A stretch of DNA of 64,000 bases from Pseudomonadota bacterium (lineage in GTDB: Bacteria; Pseudomonadota; Gammaproteobacteria; Steroidobacterales; Steroidobacteraceae): NCBI GenBank assembly GCA_018241505.1, contig JAFEDS010000016.1, positions 1 through 64,000 of the forward strand. Direction: 5' to 3'. Shown piece by piece: positions 1-8,272 of this stretch. Each line of letters opens with the position of its first letter. The first letter of the stretch is position 1. Both the position numbers and the translations under genes were made by a program. A model generated the notes under the pieces. The model was given only the letters and a program-made list of their open reading frames with translations. It searched no databases and was not told the DNA's origin.

Positions 1-1425
1 CTCAAACATCTCCACAAACGTGCGAGGCTCAACTGCCGACTTCTGCCCGGCCCAGTGCCCCAACACGCGCGCGCGGGTCGCGTCATCCAACAGCGGCAGC
101 AACCGAGATGCAATCTGCGGCTGATCGACGGCTGTCTGCAACAGGGTCAGGAAATTCCGCCGATGCCGATCGATCGATCGCTGATCGTAGTGCGCGGCGT
201 GGCCATCCAACTGCAGCACGACATCTGAACCATCACTGCGCGCGTGAAAGGTAATGTATAGGTCTTCGACGCGGCGCGAATGCGTGAAAATGTTCAGCCG
301 GACCGTGTGTCCCGCAAATTCAAACTCCGCATCGTTCGGCACGAAGTTGAGTACGACGCCGTACGCATTGGCCTGACTGGCGGTCAGGCCGAGATCGTTA
401 CGGATCGCCGTGGACCCGTAACGCTGGTGACGATAAGCCTCACGGATGCGCTTGCCAGTGTCTTCGACCAGCTCAGCGAAGCTCTTCGTGAGCTCGACAT
501 CGAGGCGCAGCGGCACCACGTTGGCCACAAATCCCGCCGAACGACGCAACCTGGCGTTGGTACGCCCCGTCACCGGCATACCCAGCACCAGGTCGCGTTT
601 GCCGGTCATTCTGGACATATACAAAGCGACCGAAGCAAACAGGACCGCGGGCAAACTTGCTTTAGCTGCCGCGCCCAACGCTTCCAGACGGGCAACCAGG
701 GCACGCGGCACGCTGCCAACACTACCGACGCTGGCGCCGGGCCACCCCGGCGCTCGTCCGGAGAGTGTTACCGCCTCCGGTAGGTTTTGGAGTTGCTCAC
801 GCCAGTAAACACGGTCGCGCTCGCAACGATTGGACGCGTAGTACTCACGTTCGTCCTCGAGCACTTCAGACCAGGGCGTCAGCTCCGCCGGGGCTGGGGC
901 GCTATTTTCAATGGCTGAGGTGTACAGCCCGGCGGTTCGACTCAAAAACAGCGAGGTACCGAACAGGTCGGTGACGAGGTGATGGAATGCGCAGAACCAC
1001 AGTGTGCGCTGCGGACCGATTTGAAGGAGTGCAAACCGATAGGCCGGCCCCGAGGACAGATCAAACGGCCGCTCCATATCGGCAGACATCCACGCTGTGG
1101 CCGCCGCAAGGGGATCCTCATGGTCGCGCAGATCGACATGAGGAATATCGACACTCGAAACAGAAGTGCGAACCTGTCGCGGGCCGTCGGGGGTGTCGAG
1201 AAAGTTGTGGAGCTGTGAATCGGCTTCGTTCAGGGCACGGAGAATGGCGGCGTGCAAGGCGCTGCGATTGAGGGAGCCGAAGACTTCTACATAACCGCCG
1301 ATATTGTAGAGGCTGTCGCCGGATGACAGTCGCTGGGCACGCCAAACGTCAGTCTGGGCAACGGAAAGATCCAGCGCTGGAGTGCCCGAAGATGTGAACT
1401 GCTGCCGACTCAGCGCTTTTTGCAT
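1..1425 (-). CDS. Non-ribosomal peptide synthetase, N-terminal condensation domain (partial)
   Basis: The reading frame is open to the left edge, so about 475 residues of a larger NRPS are present. Seen: a complete condensation domain beginning near residue 16. The core motif is H148-H149-L-V-T-D153-L-F; the Gly usual after the Asp (HHxxxDG) is Leu here. Later motifs read GMPVTGR and GFVANVVPLRL, typical of the second half of C domains. The last residues (LGHWAG onward) are the linker into an adenylation domain, which lies outside the window. The start is the ATG at 1425; an in-frame ATG at 1431 is an alternative and neither has a strong ribosome site. MbtH ends 51 bp upstream on the same strand, so the two are probably one operon. 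Starting with a C domain suggests it either accepts a lipid or other acyl starter or follows another synthetase. The product cannot be told from this fragment. Confidence 0.9.
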   Translation of the reverse strand, partial: MQKALSRQQFTSSGTPALDLSVAQTDVWRAQRLSSGDSLYNIGGYVEVFGSLNRSALHAAILRALNEADSQLHNFLDTPDGPRQVRTSVSSVDIPHVDLRDHEDPLAAATAWMSADMERPFDLSSGPAYRFALLQIGPQRTLWFCAFHHLVTDLFGTSLFLSRTAGLYTSAIENSAPAPAELTPWSEVLEDEREYYASNRCERDRVYWREQLQNLPEAVTLSGRAPGWPGASVGSVGSVPRALVARLEALGAAAKASLPAVLFASVALYMSRMTGKRDLVLGMPVTGRTNARLRRSAGFVANVVPLRLDVELTKSFAELVEDTGKRIREAYRHQRYGSTAIRNDLGLTASQANAYGVVLNFVPNDAEFEFAGHTVRLNIFTHSRRVEDLYITFHARSDGSDVVLQLDGHAAHYDQRSIDRHRRNFLTLLQTAVDQPQIASRLLPLLDDATRARVLGHWAGQKSAVEPRTFVEMFE

Positions 1426-1476
1426 GACCATTGAAACCGGCGCTAACGGCTGTCGTGAGCCGGTGTGCCCGCCTTG

Positions 1477-1695
1477 TTATGAATTCGACGTGGAGCGGGC
1501 CTCGGAAAGCGACCTGGGTCGCATATCGGCCCAGTGTGTCTCGATCCAGTCCAGGCACGCCTGGCGCGCCCCGGATTGCCCTGTCGCAGTCCAGCCTGGA
1601 GGTACTGAGCGAAAAGCGGGCCACAGGCTGTACTGGCCTTCGCCATTCTGGAGTACGAGAAAGTGTCCTGCCTCGTCCTCGAACGGGTTGTCCAT
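1477..1695 (-). CDS. MbtH family NRPS accessory protein
   Basis: A 72-residue protein that starts [17 protein letters not shown], continues with QYSLWPAF and PPGWTATG, and contains a [13 protein letters not shown] region. These are the signature positions of the MbtH family (NPF..., SLWP, PxGW, WTDxRP). MbtH proteins bind NRPS adenylation domains in the cytoplasm and are often needed for their folding or activity. It lies just upstream of the synthetase, as expected for a cognate pair. A GGGAG stretch lies about 10 nt before the ATG. Length is normal for the family. Confidence 0.93.
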   Translation of the reverse strand: MDNPFEDEAGHFLVLQNGEGQYSLWPAFRSVPPGWTATGQSGARQACLDWIETHWADMRPRSLSEARSTSNS

Positions 1696-2001
1696 ACTTC
1701 TGTTGCTCCCTCGTCGTTATCCACATCGTCAGGTAGGTGCCAGACACGACAAATTTTCGCACAAGGTCCCCAGGGGCACTGCGACACAGTTCCGAATGGA
1801 ACGGCGGCATTCCGGTGCCCGGCTGGCGCTGGAACCGCGGCCTCATTGAAAGCTTGGCAGTGGCTTCGAGTTATCGTGTACCACCATGTCCTACGCTAGC
1901 AGCTTCCAGGGGGATGTACGAGGGCAGCTCACCTGTGGGCCAAAATGTCTCACTACCGACAATACTGCCATCAGCCGCCAGTGGACTTTGTAACGTAGAG
2001 T
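1696..2001. other. Divergent intergenic region upstream of mbtH/NRPS
   Basis: About 306 bp without a convincing gene. Short frames here have no family likeness. It must hold the promoter of the MbtH-NRPS operon (leftward) and of the rightward hypothetical gene. I could not pick out a clear -35/-10 pair, operator or palindrome. Confidence 0.5.
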
Positions 2002-2586
2002 GTGATGCGGTGCCATATGGTTAAACGGGATATGCACTCAACTGAATCTCAACAGCAGCCGGTGAGCCTCAGGGAAGTTTTCGAGGTTTTGAGCGGCGAT
2101 CTCAACATCTGCTTCGCCCCTCTGCAGCAAAGCATGGAAAACCCTGACGAGGACGGTAACTACACCTTTGACCCGACCGCCGCGCGAACCTACGTCAATG
2201 TGGCGTTCGCCTGTATTGCCAGCGTTGCGACCTGCATGCGTCAGTGGGCGACTGCTCACCTACCCCACGATGTCGACGAGCAGCGCTTCAGCAACGCAGA
2301 GGACATGACTCCGCTAGAGAGAGCGATACGCATCGGCTTCGCCTTGTTGGATCACGTGTGCAATGTTGAGATGCAGTGGCATGCCAGCGAGCAGTGGTGG
2401 CTGAGCCTGCGCCGTGCCATTGACATCAAGTACCGTCTCGCCAGTCCCCGCTCACCGGCCGACCTGGAGATATCGGCCGAGGAAATCATGACCGTGGTCG
2501 ATGCCGAGGCCGGCTTCCGCTTGCGGCTGGCCGCCTACCTGGAAGAGCCGGCCCCGGCCTGGCAGTTGCAACTCACCGGCGAATAG
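2002..2586 (+). CDS. Hypothetical protein
   Basis: An unrecognised soluble protein of up to 194 residues, rich in Trp, Glu and Asp, with no signal peptide or membrane helix. The body (VSLREVFEVLSGDLNICFAP, then long helical stretches) reads like a genuine mostly alpha-helical protein with several Cys and a WHASEQWWLSLRRA segment. The start is uncertain: GTG 2002, ATG 2005, ATG 2017 and ATG 2032 are all in frame, and a GGGA just before 2032 is the best ribosome-site hint. Its last 14 bp overlap the end of the convergent downstream gene. Its position next to an NRPS may be fortuitous. Confidence 0.65.
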   Translation: MMRCHMVKRDMHSTESQQQPVSLREVFEVLSGDLNICFAPLQQSMENPDEDGNYTFDPTAARTYVNVAFACIASVATCMRQWATAHLPHDVDEQRFSNAEDMTPLERAIRIGFALLDHVCNVEMQWHASEQWWLSLRRAIDIKYRLASPRSPADLEISAEEIMTVVDAEAGFRLRLAAYLEEPAPAWQLQLTGE

Positions 2587-3400
2587 CCGAAACCAACTTC
2601 GTGAGCTCGCCGTAACCGATGCCGCCCGCTGTGGCAGTGGCGAGATCGCCTGCAGCCAGTTGAGTTGCGGCTTTGTGCAGGTCCCCCATCACCCGGCTGT
2701 ACAGACCTGAGCCCAGGCTGACGCGACTGACGCCTACCTTCTGCAACTCGGCCCAGGGAATGGGGCCGCTCGCGGGACCGATCAGGACATTGACCGGCTT
2801 CGGGGCCACCGCTGCGATGATGGCTTTGATGGCGTCCAACTCGCCCGGATATGGCGCATACAACACGTCGGCACCCACCTCGGCAAACGCAACGAGGCGC
2901 TTGATCGTGTCCTGCAGGTCGGGCCTGCCCTGAATGAAGTTGTCGGAGCGACAGGTGAGCACAATCCGACCCTTAGCCGCTTTCGCCGCATGTCGCACGC
3001 GTTCAACGGCATCGTCGAAATCACGAATCGGGTTCTCGGCATGGCCACTCGTATCTTCGATCCCTATGCCGGCAAGTCCCGCCGCAATGGCGGCCTCAAC
3101 CGTTGCAGCGACATCGCTGGGACTTTTCCCGTAGCCATCCTCGAAATCGCCGTTGATCGGCAGACCGCTCACCCCGCCCAACAATTGAGCATGCGCGATG
3201 TGCTCATCGCGCGATACGGCGTGCCGGCCATCCGGACGCCCGAGTGCAAACGCAACCGCCGCGGAGGACGTGCCGAGGGCCTGAAAACCCGCGCTCTTGA
3301 GTATCAATGCCGAGGCGCCATCCCACGCATTCGGCATGATGAAGCCGCCCTTTTGCGAGTGCAGGGCGCGAAACCGCTCGTAAAGCTCACGTTGATTCAT
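2573..3400 (-). CDS. Isocitrate lyase/phosphoenolpyruvate mutase family protein
   Basis: A 275-residue TIM-barrel enzyme of the PEP mutase/isocitrate lyase superfamily (2-methylisocitrate lyase, oxaloacetate decarboxylase and carboxyPEP mutase relatives). Visible family features: MPNAWDGASALILKSAGF near the N-terminus, the LPINGDFEDGYG metal-binding loop, GIGIEDTSGHAENPI, VLTCRSDNFIQGR, and the tail VSRVSLGSGLYSRVM. The usual KKCGH catalytic loop of true isocitrate lyases is not present, so a C-C bond cleavage or decarboxylation of a 2-oxo acid is likely but the substrate is unknown. The ATG at 3400 is preceded by GGAGG at good spacing, so longer N-terminal frames are rejected. It is divergent from the thiamine-diphosphate enzyme, 68 bp away, and may share its control. 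Confidence 0.85.
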   Translation of the reverse strand: MNQRELYERFRALHSQKGGFIMPNAWDGASALILKSAGFQALGTSSAAVAFALGRPDGRHAVSRDEHIAHAQLLGGVSGLPINGDFEDGYGKSPSDVAATVEAAIAAGLAGIGIEDTSGHAENPIRDFDDAVERVRHAAKAAKGRIVLTCRSDNFIQGRPDLQDTIKRLVAFAEVGADVLYAPYPGELDAIKAIIAAVAPKPVNVLIGPASGPIPWAELQKVGVSRVSLGSGLYSRVMGDLHKAATQLAAGDLATATAGGIGYGELTKLVSAIRR

Positions 3401-3468
3401 GATGTTCCTCCACCATGTGATAACGTCTCTGAAGCTGAAAAAATCTGCCAGCGCCAATCATAAAAAAT

Positions 3469-5088
3469 ATGGGGAACCACGTGGAAGCGATATCGTGCGG
3501 CGAAGCCGTGATGCGGTTACTCGCGGCCTATGAGGTCGATACCGTCTTCGGCATGGCGGGAACGATGACCGTGGAGCTTTATCGCGGCATCTCCCGTGCA
3601 GGCATTCGCCACGTGCAATGTCGGAATGAGCAAGGCGCAAGCCTCATGGCTGACGGCTATGCCCGCTCAACCGGTAAGCCCGGCGTTTGCACAATCATCG
3701 CCGGTCCAGGTGTGACCAACGCAGCGACCGGCATCGCCCAGGCTTACTGCGACTCGCAGCCAATGCTCGTGTTGTCGGGGGGAACCGTTACGCGCTCGCA
3801 CGGTAAGGGATGGGGCGCAATTCATGAGCTCGATGACCAGGCTGCTGTGACGGCCGGGTTTACAGCCTTCAGCTCCATGGTGCGCTATCCGGAAGAGATT
3901 CCGGAGTTGGTCGGACGCGCTTATGCAGTATTTCGCGGCACCCGCCCTCGCCCTGTACATCTGTCCCTGCCACGCGACGTTCTTCCAGAGCGCGTTGAAG
4001 CTAACTGGAAGACCCGCCGCTCTCCATCGTTGCCAATGCCCGATCAGGGGGTCATCGATGAGGCAGCCGATCGCCTTGCGCGGGCAACGAGCCCGCTGAT
4101 CCTCGTTGGCGGTGGCGCGGCCGGGACCCGCGAAGCACTCACTGCGATCGCTGAACACATCGGAGCGCCGGTACTTGCAACCAATGCCGGAAAGGGAATA
4201 CTTCCCGAGTCACATCCCTTGTCCCTGGGTGCCTCAATCGTGCAGGCCGCGAGCCAACAGGCGTTGGGCGACGCGGATGTCGTGTTGATGGTCGGCACGG
4301 AGGTGGCTCCGGGCGATACCTTCCTACATCATCTCGAGATTCGAGGTGACATCATTCGGATTGACATTGATCCGGTGCAATTGGCCTCGAAATACGCGGC
4401 TACAGTGGGAATACAGGCCGACGCTCGCCCTGCCATGCGGGCCCTGGCAACAGCGTTGCGCAACCGGAAACCTGCGTCCATTCGTTCTCGCGGCGAGGCC
4501 CGTGTACGAGAAGTGATCGAAACCAACACCGCGAAACTGACTGATGTCGAAAAGCAGCATGCGCGTGTGTGGAAAATCGTACGCTCAGCGCTTCCAGCAG
4601 ATTCCATCGTGATGGGCGACGCTTCGCAGATCGTTTACACGGGCAGCTTTGCGATGCCGATGGAAGTCGAAAAGTGCTGGTATTACTCGGGGACCTACTG
4701 CGCATTGGGTGTTGCCCTGCCGATGGCGGTCGGGGCTAAGATCGGCGCACCCTCGCGGCCGGTGATCGCCGTGGCGGGCGATGGTGGGTTCATGTTCACG
4801 GTCAACGAGTTGGCCACGGCGGCTGAAGAAGGCCTGGCGCTGCCGGTCATTGTCTGGAACAACGACGCACTGAAGGCCATTGTGGACCAGATGGATCAAC
4901 AGAATGTGCCGCGCATCGGGGTGGAACCCAGGAGCCCGGATTTTGTGCGGCTTGCACAGAGTCTGGGGTGCCACGCCACCCGGCCCGCAAGCGCGGAGGA
5001 CTTGGGACAGGCGCTGCGCGACGCGTTGATAGCCGATCGGCCGACGTTGATTGAGGTGCGGGAGAACAGTCCCTGGCTGATGCGATGA
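3469..5088 (+). CDS. Thiamine-diphosphate-dependent 2-oxoacid decarboxylase/acetolactate synthase-like (AruI type)
   Basis: A 539-residue cytoplasmic enzyme with the standard three domains. The N-terminal pyrimidine-binding domain has the activating Glu54 in CRNEQGASLMADGYAR. The middle domain spans about residues 190-330. The C-terminal pyrophosphate-binding domain carries the GDG...NN motif (AGDGGFMF, then VIVWNND). The start region (VDTVFGMAGTMTVELYRG, ADGYARSTGKPGV) resembles AruI, the 5-guanidino-2-oxopentanoate decarboxylase of arginine transamination, more than biosynthetic IlvB; no small regulatory subunit gene is adjacent. Likely reaction: non-oxidative decarboxylation of a 2-oxo acid. 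The exact substrate is inference from remembered likeness. Convergent with the aldo-keto reductase; 71 bp separate the ends. Confidence 0.85.
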   Translation: MGNHVEAISCGEAVMRLLAAYEVDTVFGMAGTMTVELYRGISRAGIRHVQCRNEQGASLMADGYARSTGKPGVCTIIAGPGVTNAATGIAQAYCDSQPMLVLSGGTVTRSHGKGWGAIHELDDQAAVTAGFTAFSSMVRYPEEIPELVGRAYAVFRGTRPRPVHLSLPRDVLPERVEANWKTRRSPSLPMPDQGVIDEAADRLARATSPLILVGGGAAGTREALTAIAEHIGAPVLATNAGKGILPESHPLSLGASIVQAASQQALGDADVVLMVGTEVAPGDTFLHHLEIRGDIIRIDIDPVQLASKYAATVGIQADARPAMRALATALRNRKPASIRSRGEARVREVIETNTAKLTDVEKQHARVWKIVRSALPADSIVMGDASQIVYTGSFAMPMEVEKCWYYSGTYCALGVALPMAVGAKIGAPSRPVIAVAGDGGFMFTVNELATAAEEGLALPVIVWNNDALKAIVDQMDQQNVPRIGVEPRSPDFVRLAQSLGCHATRPASAEDLGQALRDALIADRPTLIEVRENSPWLMR

Positions 5089-5159
5089 GGTGGCGGCTGG
5101 CGCGATTGCGGGCCGGCGTTGGTGCGCGGCGCGCCCCGGAGTCAGCGCGGCGCCCGGGG

Positions 5160-6158
5160 TCAGCGTGGCGCCAACGCTCGTGGCCGCCGCACAGCCTTCT
5201 GGTCATTGATCTCGTCACGCGGTCGATACGGTTCTTCCAGGTAGCTACGCTCGGCGGAGTCCAGCGTCACTCCTAACGCCTCCACTGCCACATCGATGTG
5301 GGAAATCTTCGCGGCGCCCACAATGGGGACGTTGTCGTTGGGATTACCCGCAACCCACGCCATCGCAATGTGCGCGGCCGTTACGCCGCGACGCTTGGCA
5401 ACTTCACGGACGCGCCGCGCGATCTCGAGGTCGATGTCGTCACCGTAGAAATCCTGGTAAGCATCGTGAGTCGTCCGAGCGGTGGTGGCCGCCTCCCGCG
5501 CCAGGGAGCCGCGAGCGAGCGGACTGAAAGTGGTTACCGCGATTCCCTGATCCTGGCAATAGGGAATCATCTCGCGCTCCTCCTCACGGTACAGCACGTT
5601 GTATTGACATTGCATATTGACGAACTGCGGCCAACCATTCATTGCCGCCACGTGATTCATCTTCGCAAACTGCCAGGCGTACATGGTTGAAGCGCCGAGG
5701 TATCGCACCTTGCCAGCGCGGACGGTGTCATTGAGTGCCTCCATGGTTTCTTCAACGGGTGTGTCAGCATCGAAGGCGTGAATGACATAGAGATCGACAT
5801 AGTCGGTACCCATCCGGGCCAGCGATCGGTCGATCGACGCTAGGATGTGTTTGCGGGACAGGCCACGATCGTTTGGATCGTCGCTCATGGGGTAGAAAAC
5901 TTTCGTCGCGAGCACGAGCTGGTCGCGCGGGCTCATTTTCAGCACGTTACGGGCAACAACCTCTTCGTTGCGGCCGGTGGAATACCAGTCGGCCATGTCG
6001 AAGAAATTGATGCCGAGATCCACGGCGCGCCGCAGGATGGGAATGGAGTCAGCCTCGTCGAGCACCCAGCCCTTCCAGGCCGAGCTGCCCATGGACATGG
6101 TGCCGAGGCAAAGTTGAGACACCTGCAGGCCGGTGCGGCCAAAGCGCACAGAGTTCAT
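5160..6158 (-). CDS. Aldo/keto reductase
   Basis: A 332-residue NADP(H)-type TIM barrel. The catalytic tetrad is visible as Asp54, Tyr59 (FFDMADWYSTG), Lys86 (LATKVFY) and a His in YVDLYVIHAFD. The C-terminal half has the cofactor-binding IVGAAKISHID segment. It is likely to reduce an aldehyde or ketone intermediate. The ATG at 6158 overlaps the stop of the preceding deacetylase-like gene as ATGA, so the genes are translationally coupled. A longer upstream frame through low-complexity repeats is rejected because the conserved N-terminus (MNSVRFGRTGLQVSQLCLGT) begins at this ATG. Last gene of a four-gene leftward operon. Confidence 0.9.
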   Translation of the reverse strand: MNSVRFGRTGLQVSQLCLGTMSMGSSAWKGWVLDEADSIPILRRAVDLGINFFDMADWYSTGRNEEVVARNVLKMSPRDQLVLATKVFYPMSDDPNDRGLSRKHILASIDRSLARMGTDYVDLYVIHAFDADTPVEETMEALNDTVRAGKVRYLGASTMYAWQFAKMNHVAAMNGWPQFVNMQCQYNVLYREEEREMIPYCQDQGIAVTTFSPLARGSLAREAATTARTTHDAYQDFYGDDIDLEIARRVREVAKRRGVTAAHIAMAWVAGNPNDNVPIVGAAKISHIDVAVEALGVTLDSAERSYLEEPYRPRDEINDQKAVRRPRALAPR

Positions 6159-7195
6159 TTGGCCCCCGGGACCGAGGGCGACGCCGCGCCCGCCACTGAC
6201 TGCGACGTCGGGCCCGCCGCGTCGCGTGCCAGGCCCGCCTCGCCCGGTGCTAGGCCCGCCGCGCCGGGTGCCAGGGCCGCCGCGTGCGGTGTTGCAGCCG
6301 CCGGGTGCACCGCCCGCCAATGCCGCGCAATCGACTGCCGGTCACACATCCAAACCGCGTCGTGCCTCTGGATGTGATCGAGCAACCGTTCGAGGGCCCC
6401 GATCCGGCCCGGGCGTCCGATGATCCTGCCGTGCAAGCTGACGCTCATCATCCTCGGGCTCCCCTCGCCGCCCCGCCGGTACAGCCAGTTGAATGCATCC
6501 GCGCAGTAGCGGAAGAAGTCCTCTCCGGTCACGAAATCGCCGCCCCTCTGCAACCGGCTGTCATTGCAATCAAACGAATGGGGAATGATGAGTTGCTGAC
6601 CCGATCCAACAGCCGTCCAGTAAGGCAGGTCGTCGTTGTATGCGTCACTCTCGTACAGAAACCCGCCCTGCTGCATCGCCAATCGCCGGGTGTTGGGACT
6701 CGGGCGGCCCGTGTACCAGCCGACGGGTCGGCGCCCGATGAGGCGCGTGATAACTTCGACATTCCGCGCGATGTCAGCCCGTTCAACCTCCTCAGGGACA
6801 AACTGGTAATCAATCCATCGCTGACCATGACATGCGACTTCGAAGCCGCTGCCGGCCAGCTCGGCGGCCGCCGCCGCATTGCGCTCCAACGCCATGCCAA
6901 CGGCGTACACCGTGGCAGGAACGCGACGATGGCGCAGAATCCGCATGATCTCCCAGAACCCCACACGGCTGCCGTACTCGAAATTCGACTCGACATTGAG
7001 ATTCCGGGCATTCGCAAGCGGCTCACCGCCCACGTCGGTGAGTACATATTCGGAGTGCGGATCGCCGTGGAGAGTGTTGTATTCGCCGCCTTCCTCATAG
7101 TTCAAAACGACGGAGACTGCAATCCGGGCATTGTCGGGCCACCGCGGGTCCGGCGGACGGCCGGCGTAGCCAACCAGGTCGCGAGGGTACGTCAT
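6155..7195 (-). CDS. PuuE-type allantoinase / polysaccharide deacetylase family protein
   Basis: A 346-residue protein of the NodB-fold family, in the branch that includes metal-independent PuuE allantoinase. The NodB metal Asp-Asp motif is replaced by the PuuE-style NYEEGGE, followed by GDPHSE. VACHGQRWIDYQ and GWYTGRPSPNTRRL match the same subgroup. The role is probably hydrolysis of a cyclic amide (allantoin or a hydantoin/lactam-like ring). Core homology ends near residue 298. The last 50 or so residues are Ala/Pro/Gly-rich and come from a tandem 21-bp repeat, unusual for the family. It is ATGA-coupled to the epimerase-like gene upstream and to the aldo-keto reductase downstream. Confidence 0.85.
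   Translation of the reverse strand: MTYPRDLVGYAGRPPDPRWPDNARIAVSVVLNYEEGGEYNTLHGDPHSEYVLTDVGGEPLANARNLNVESNFEYGSRVGFWEIMRILRHRRVPATVYAVGMALERNAAAAAELAGSGFEVACHGQRWIDYQFVPEEVERADIARNVEVITRLIGRRPVGWYTGRPSPNTRRLAMQQGGFLYESDAYNDDLPYWTAVGSGQQLIIPHSFDCNDSRLQRGGDFVTGEDFFRYCADAFNWLYRRGGEGSPRMMSVSLHGRIIGRPGRIGALERLLDHIQRHDAVWMCDRQSIARHWRAVHPAAATPHAAALAPGAAGLAPGEAGLARDAAGPTSQSVAGAASPSVPGAK
6211..6294. repeat. Four tandem 21-bp repeats
   Basis: Units at 6211-6231, 6232-6252, 6253-6273 and 6274-6294 share the plus-strand core ggcccgccgcgncgngtgc; the last is degenerate. The 21-bp period is in frame and encodes a 7-residue repeat (A-G-L-A-P-G-x type) in the C-terminal tail of the PuuE-like protein, ending about 50 bp before the aldo-keto reductase start. 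Confidence 0.85.
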
Positions 7196-8220
7196 AGTTT
7201 GCCCTCCTTCGCAATCCAGTCCATGTAGGCCTGGAATGCTTCCTTGAGCGGCCGGGGTCTCCAGCCCGTCTCAGCGCCGATCCGCGCGATATCGTATGCG
7301 CCCCACATTCCGTCGACACGAGTGGGATCCTGAACAATATCCGCATCTTCGTCGGCAGTGATTTCAGCCCGAAATTCAGGGCATTTTTCGCCTGCCCATG
7401 CAATCAGATCGCCCAGGCGCGTCGTGCGACCGCCAGCGATGTTGTAGGCGCTGTAGCGCACAGTCGCAACGCTCAGCAAAGAGATAATCGCACGCGCAAC
7501 ATCCTCGGCATGTATGTAGTCACCAACTGCGTCGAGCGTGTTGACGCGCACACGCTTCAGGCCTTCAACAGCCATGTGAGCAACTTTGTTGGGGCCGTGT
7601 CTGAAGGTGCGGCTTGCTGTAGGACGGTCCATAGTCCCGTACACAGAGGCGAGTCGCACGGAGGTCGTCGACAAACCGAACAACTCGCCGTAACGCTCGG
7701 TGATCAACTCCGAGGCCAGCTTGGAGACGCCGTAAAGGGTGCGGGGCATGACATACCCATCCTCCGGCAGGGGCTCTCCGGGTCGATCAGGGCCGTGGTG
7801 CTTGTAGACGGCACCGGAGCTCACGTAAATAAAACGCCGCAGACCCGAGATCGAACGTGCCCAGTCGAGCAAGGCAACGGTTCCCATCAGATTGACTTCA
7901 ACGATGCGGCCCGGGTTTTCAGCTTCCGGTTCTTTACGAGCCTCGCGGGCGGTGCCGCGAGAAATCGGGGTGACGGTCGCGCCATGCACAACGTGAGAGA
8001 TGTTGTGACTGGCAAGCGCCGTGCGCCAAGTGTCCGGGCGTGTGACATCCGCCACGATGACTGACAGTCGATCGGCGACCGGGGCGAAGTAGCGCTTGGC
8101 CGGCGCGTCCATTTCGGAAGCATCGAGAACAACCGCGCGAGCGGCGGAATCACTCTCGAGCCATTGACGCGTGAGGACGCTCATGACGAAGCCAGTGCCG
8201 CCGGTGACAAGCAACGTCAT
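7192..8220 (-). CDS. NAD-dependent epimerase/dehydratase family protein
   Basis: A 342-residue extended short-chain dehydrogenase. The N-terminal Rossmann motif is LLVTGGTGFVMS (TGGxGF type; the last Gly is Met). Asp-rich NAD contacts follow, then VSSGAVY with the catalytic Ser, and YGVSKLASE with the catalytic Tyr-x3-Lys. GDYIHAEDVARAI is the family motif near residue 240. It likely oxidises, epimerises or dehydrates a sugar-like or hydroxylated substrate. The start is the ATG at 8220 (MTLLVTGGTG). It shares ATGA with the PuuE-like gene and follows the M20 hydrolase by 52 bp. Confidence 0.87.
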   Translation of the reverse strand: MTLLVTGGTGFVMSVLTRQWLESDSAARAVVLDASEMDAPAKRYFAPVADRLSVIVADVTRPDTWRTALASHNISHVVHGATVTPISRGTAREARKEPEAENPGRIVEVNLMGTVALLDWARSISGLRRFIYVSSGAVYKHHGPDRPGEPLPEDGYVMPRTLYGVSKLASELITERYGELFGLSTTSVRLASVYGTMDRPTASRTFRHGPNKVAHMAVEGLKRVRVNTLDAVGDYIHAEDVARAIISLLSVATVRYSAYNIAGGRTTRLGDLIAWAGEKCPEFRAEITADEDADIVQDPTRVDGMWGAYDIARIGAETGWRPRPLKEAFQAYMDWIAKEGKL

Positions 8221-8272
8221 GGCGCCGACCTCAAATGCCGACGCCGCCGGACACATAGTGCTGCCATCGATG

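Noticed and set aside
280-1345. Several rightward and leftward frames over the left end
   Set aside because: They lie in other frames of the NRPS condensation domain, which shows all core motifs; none has its own family likeness.
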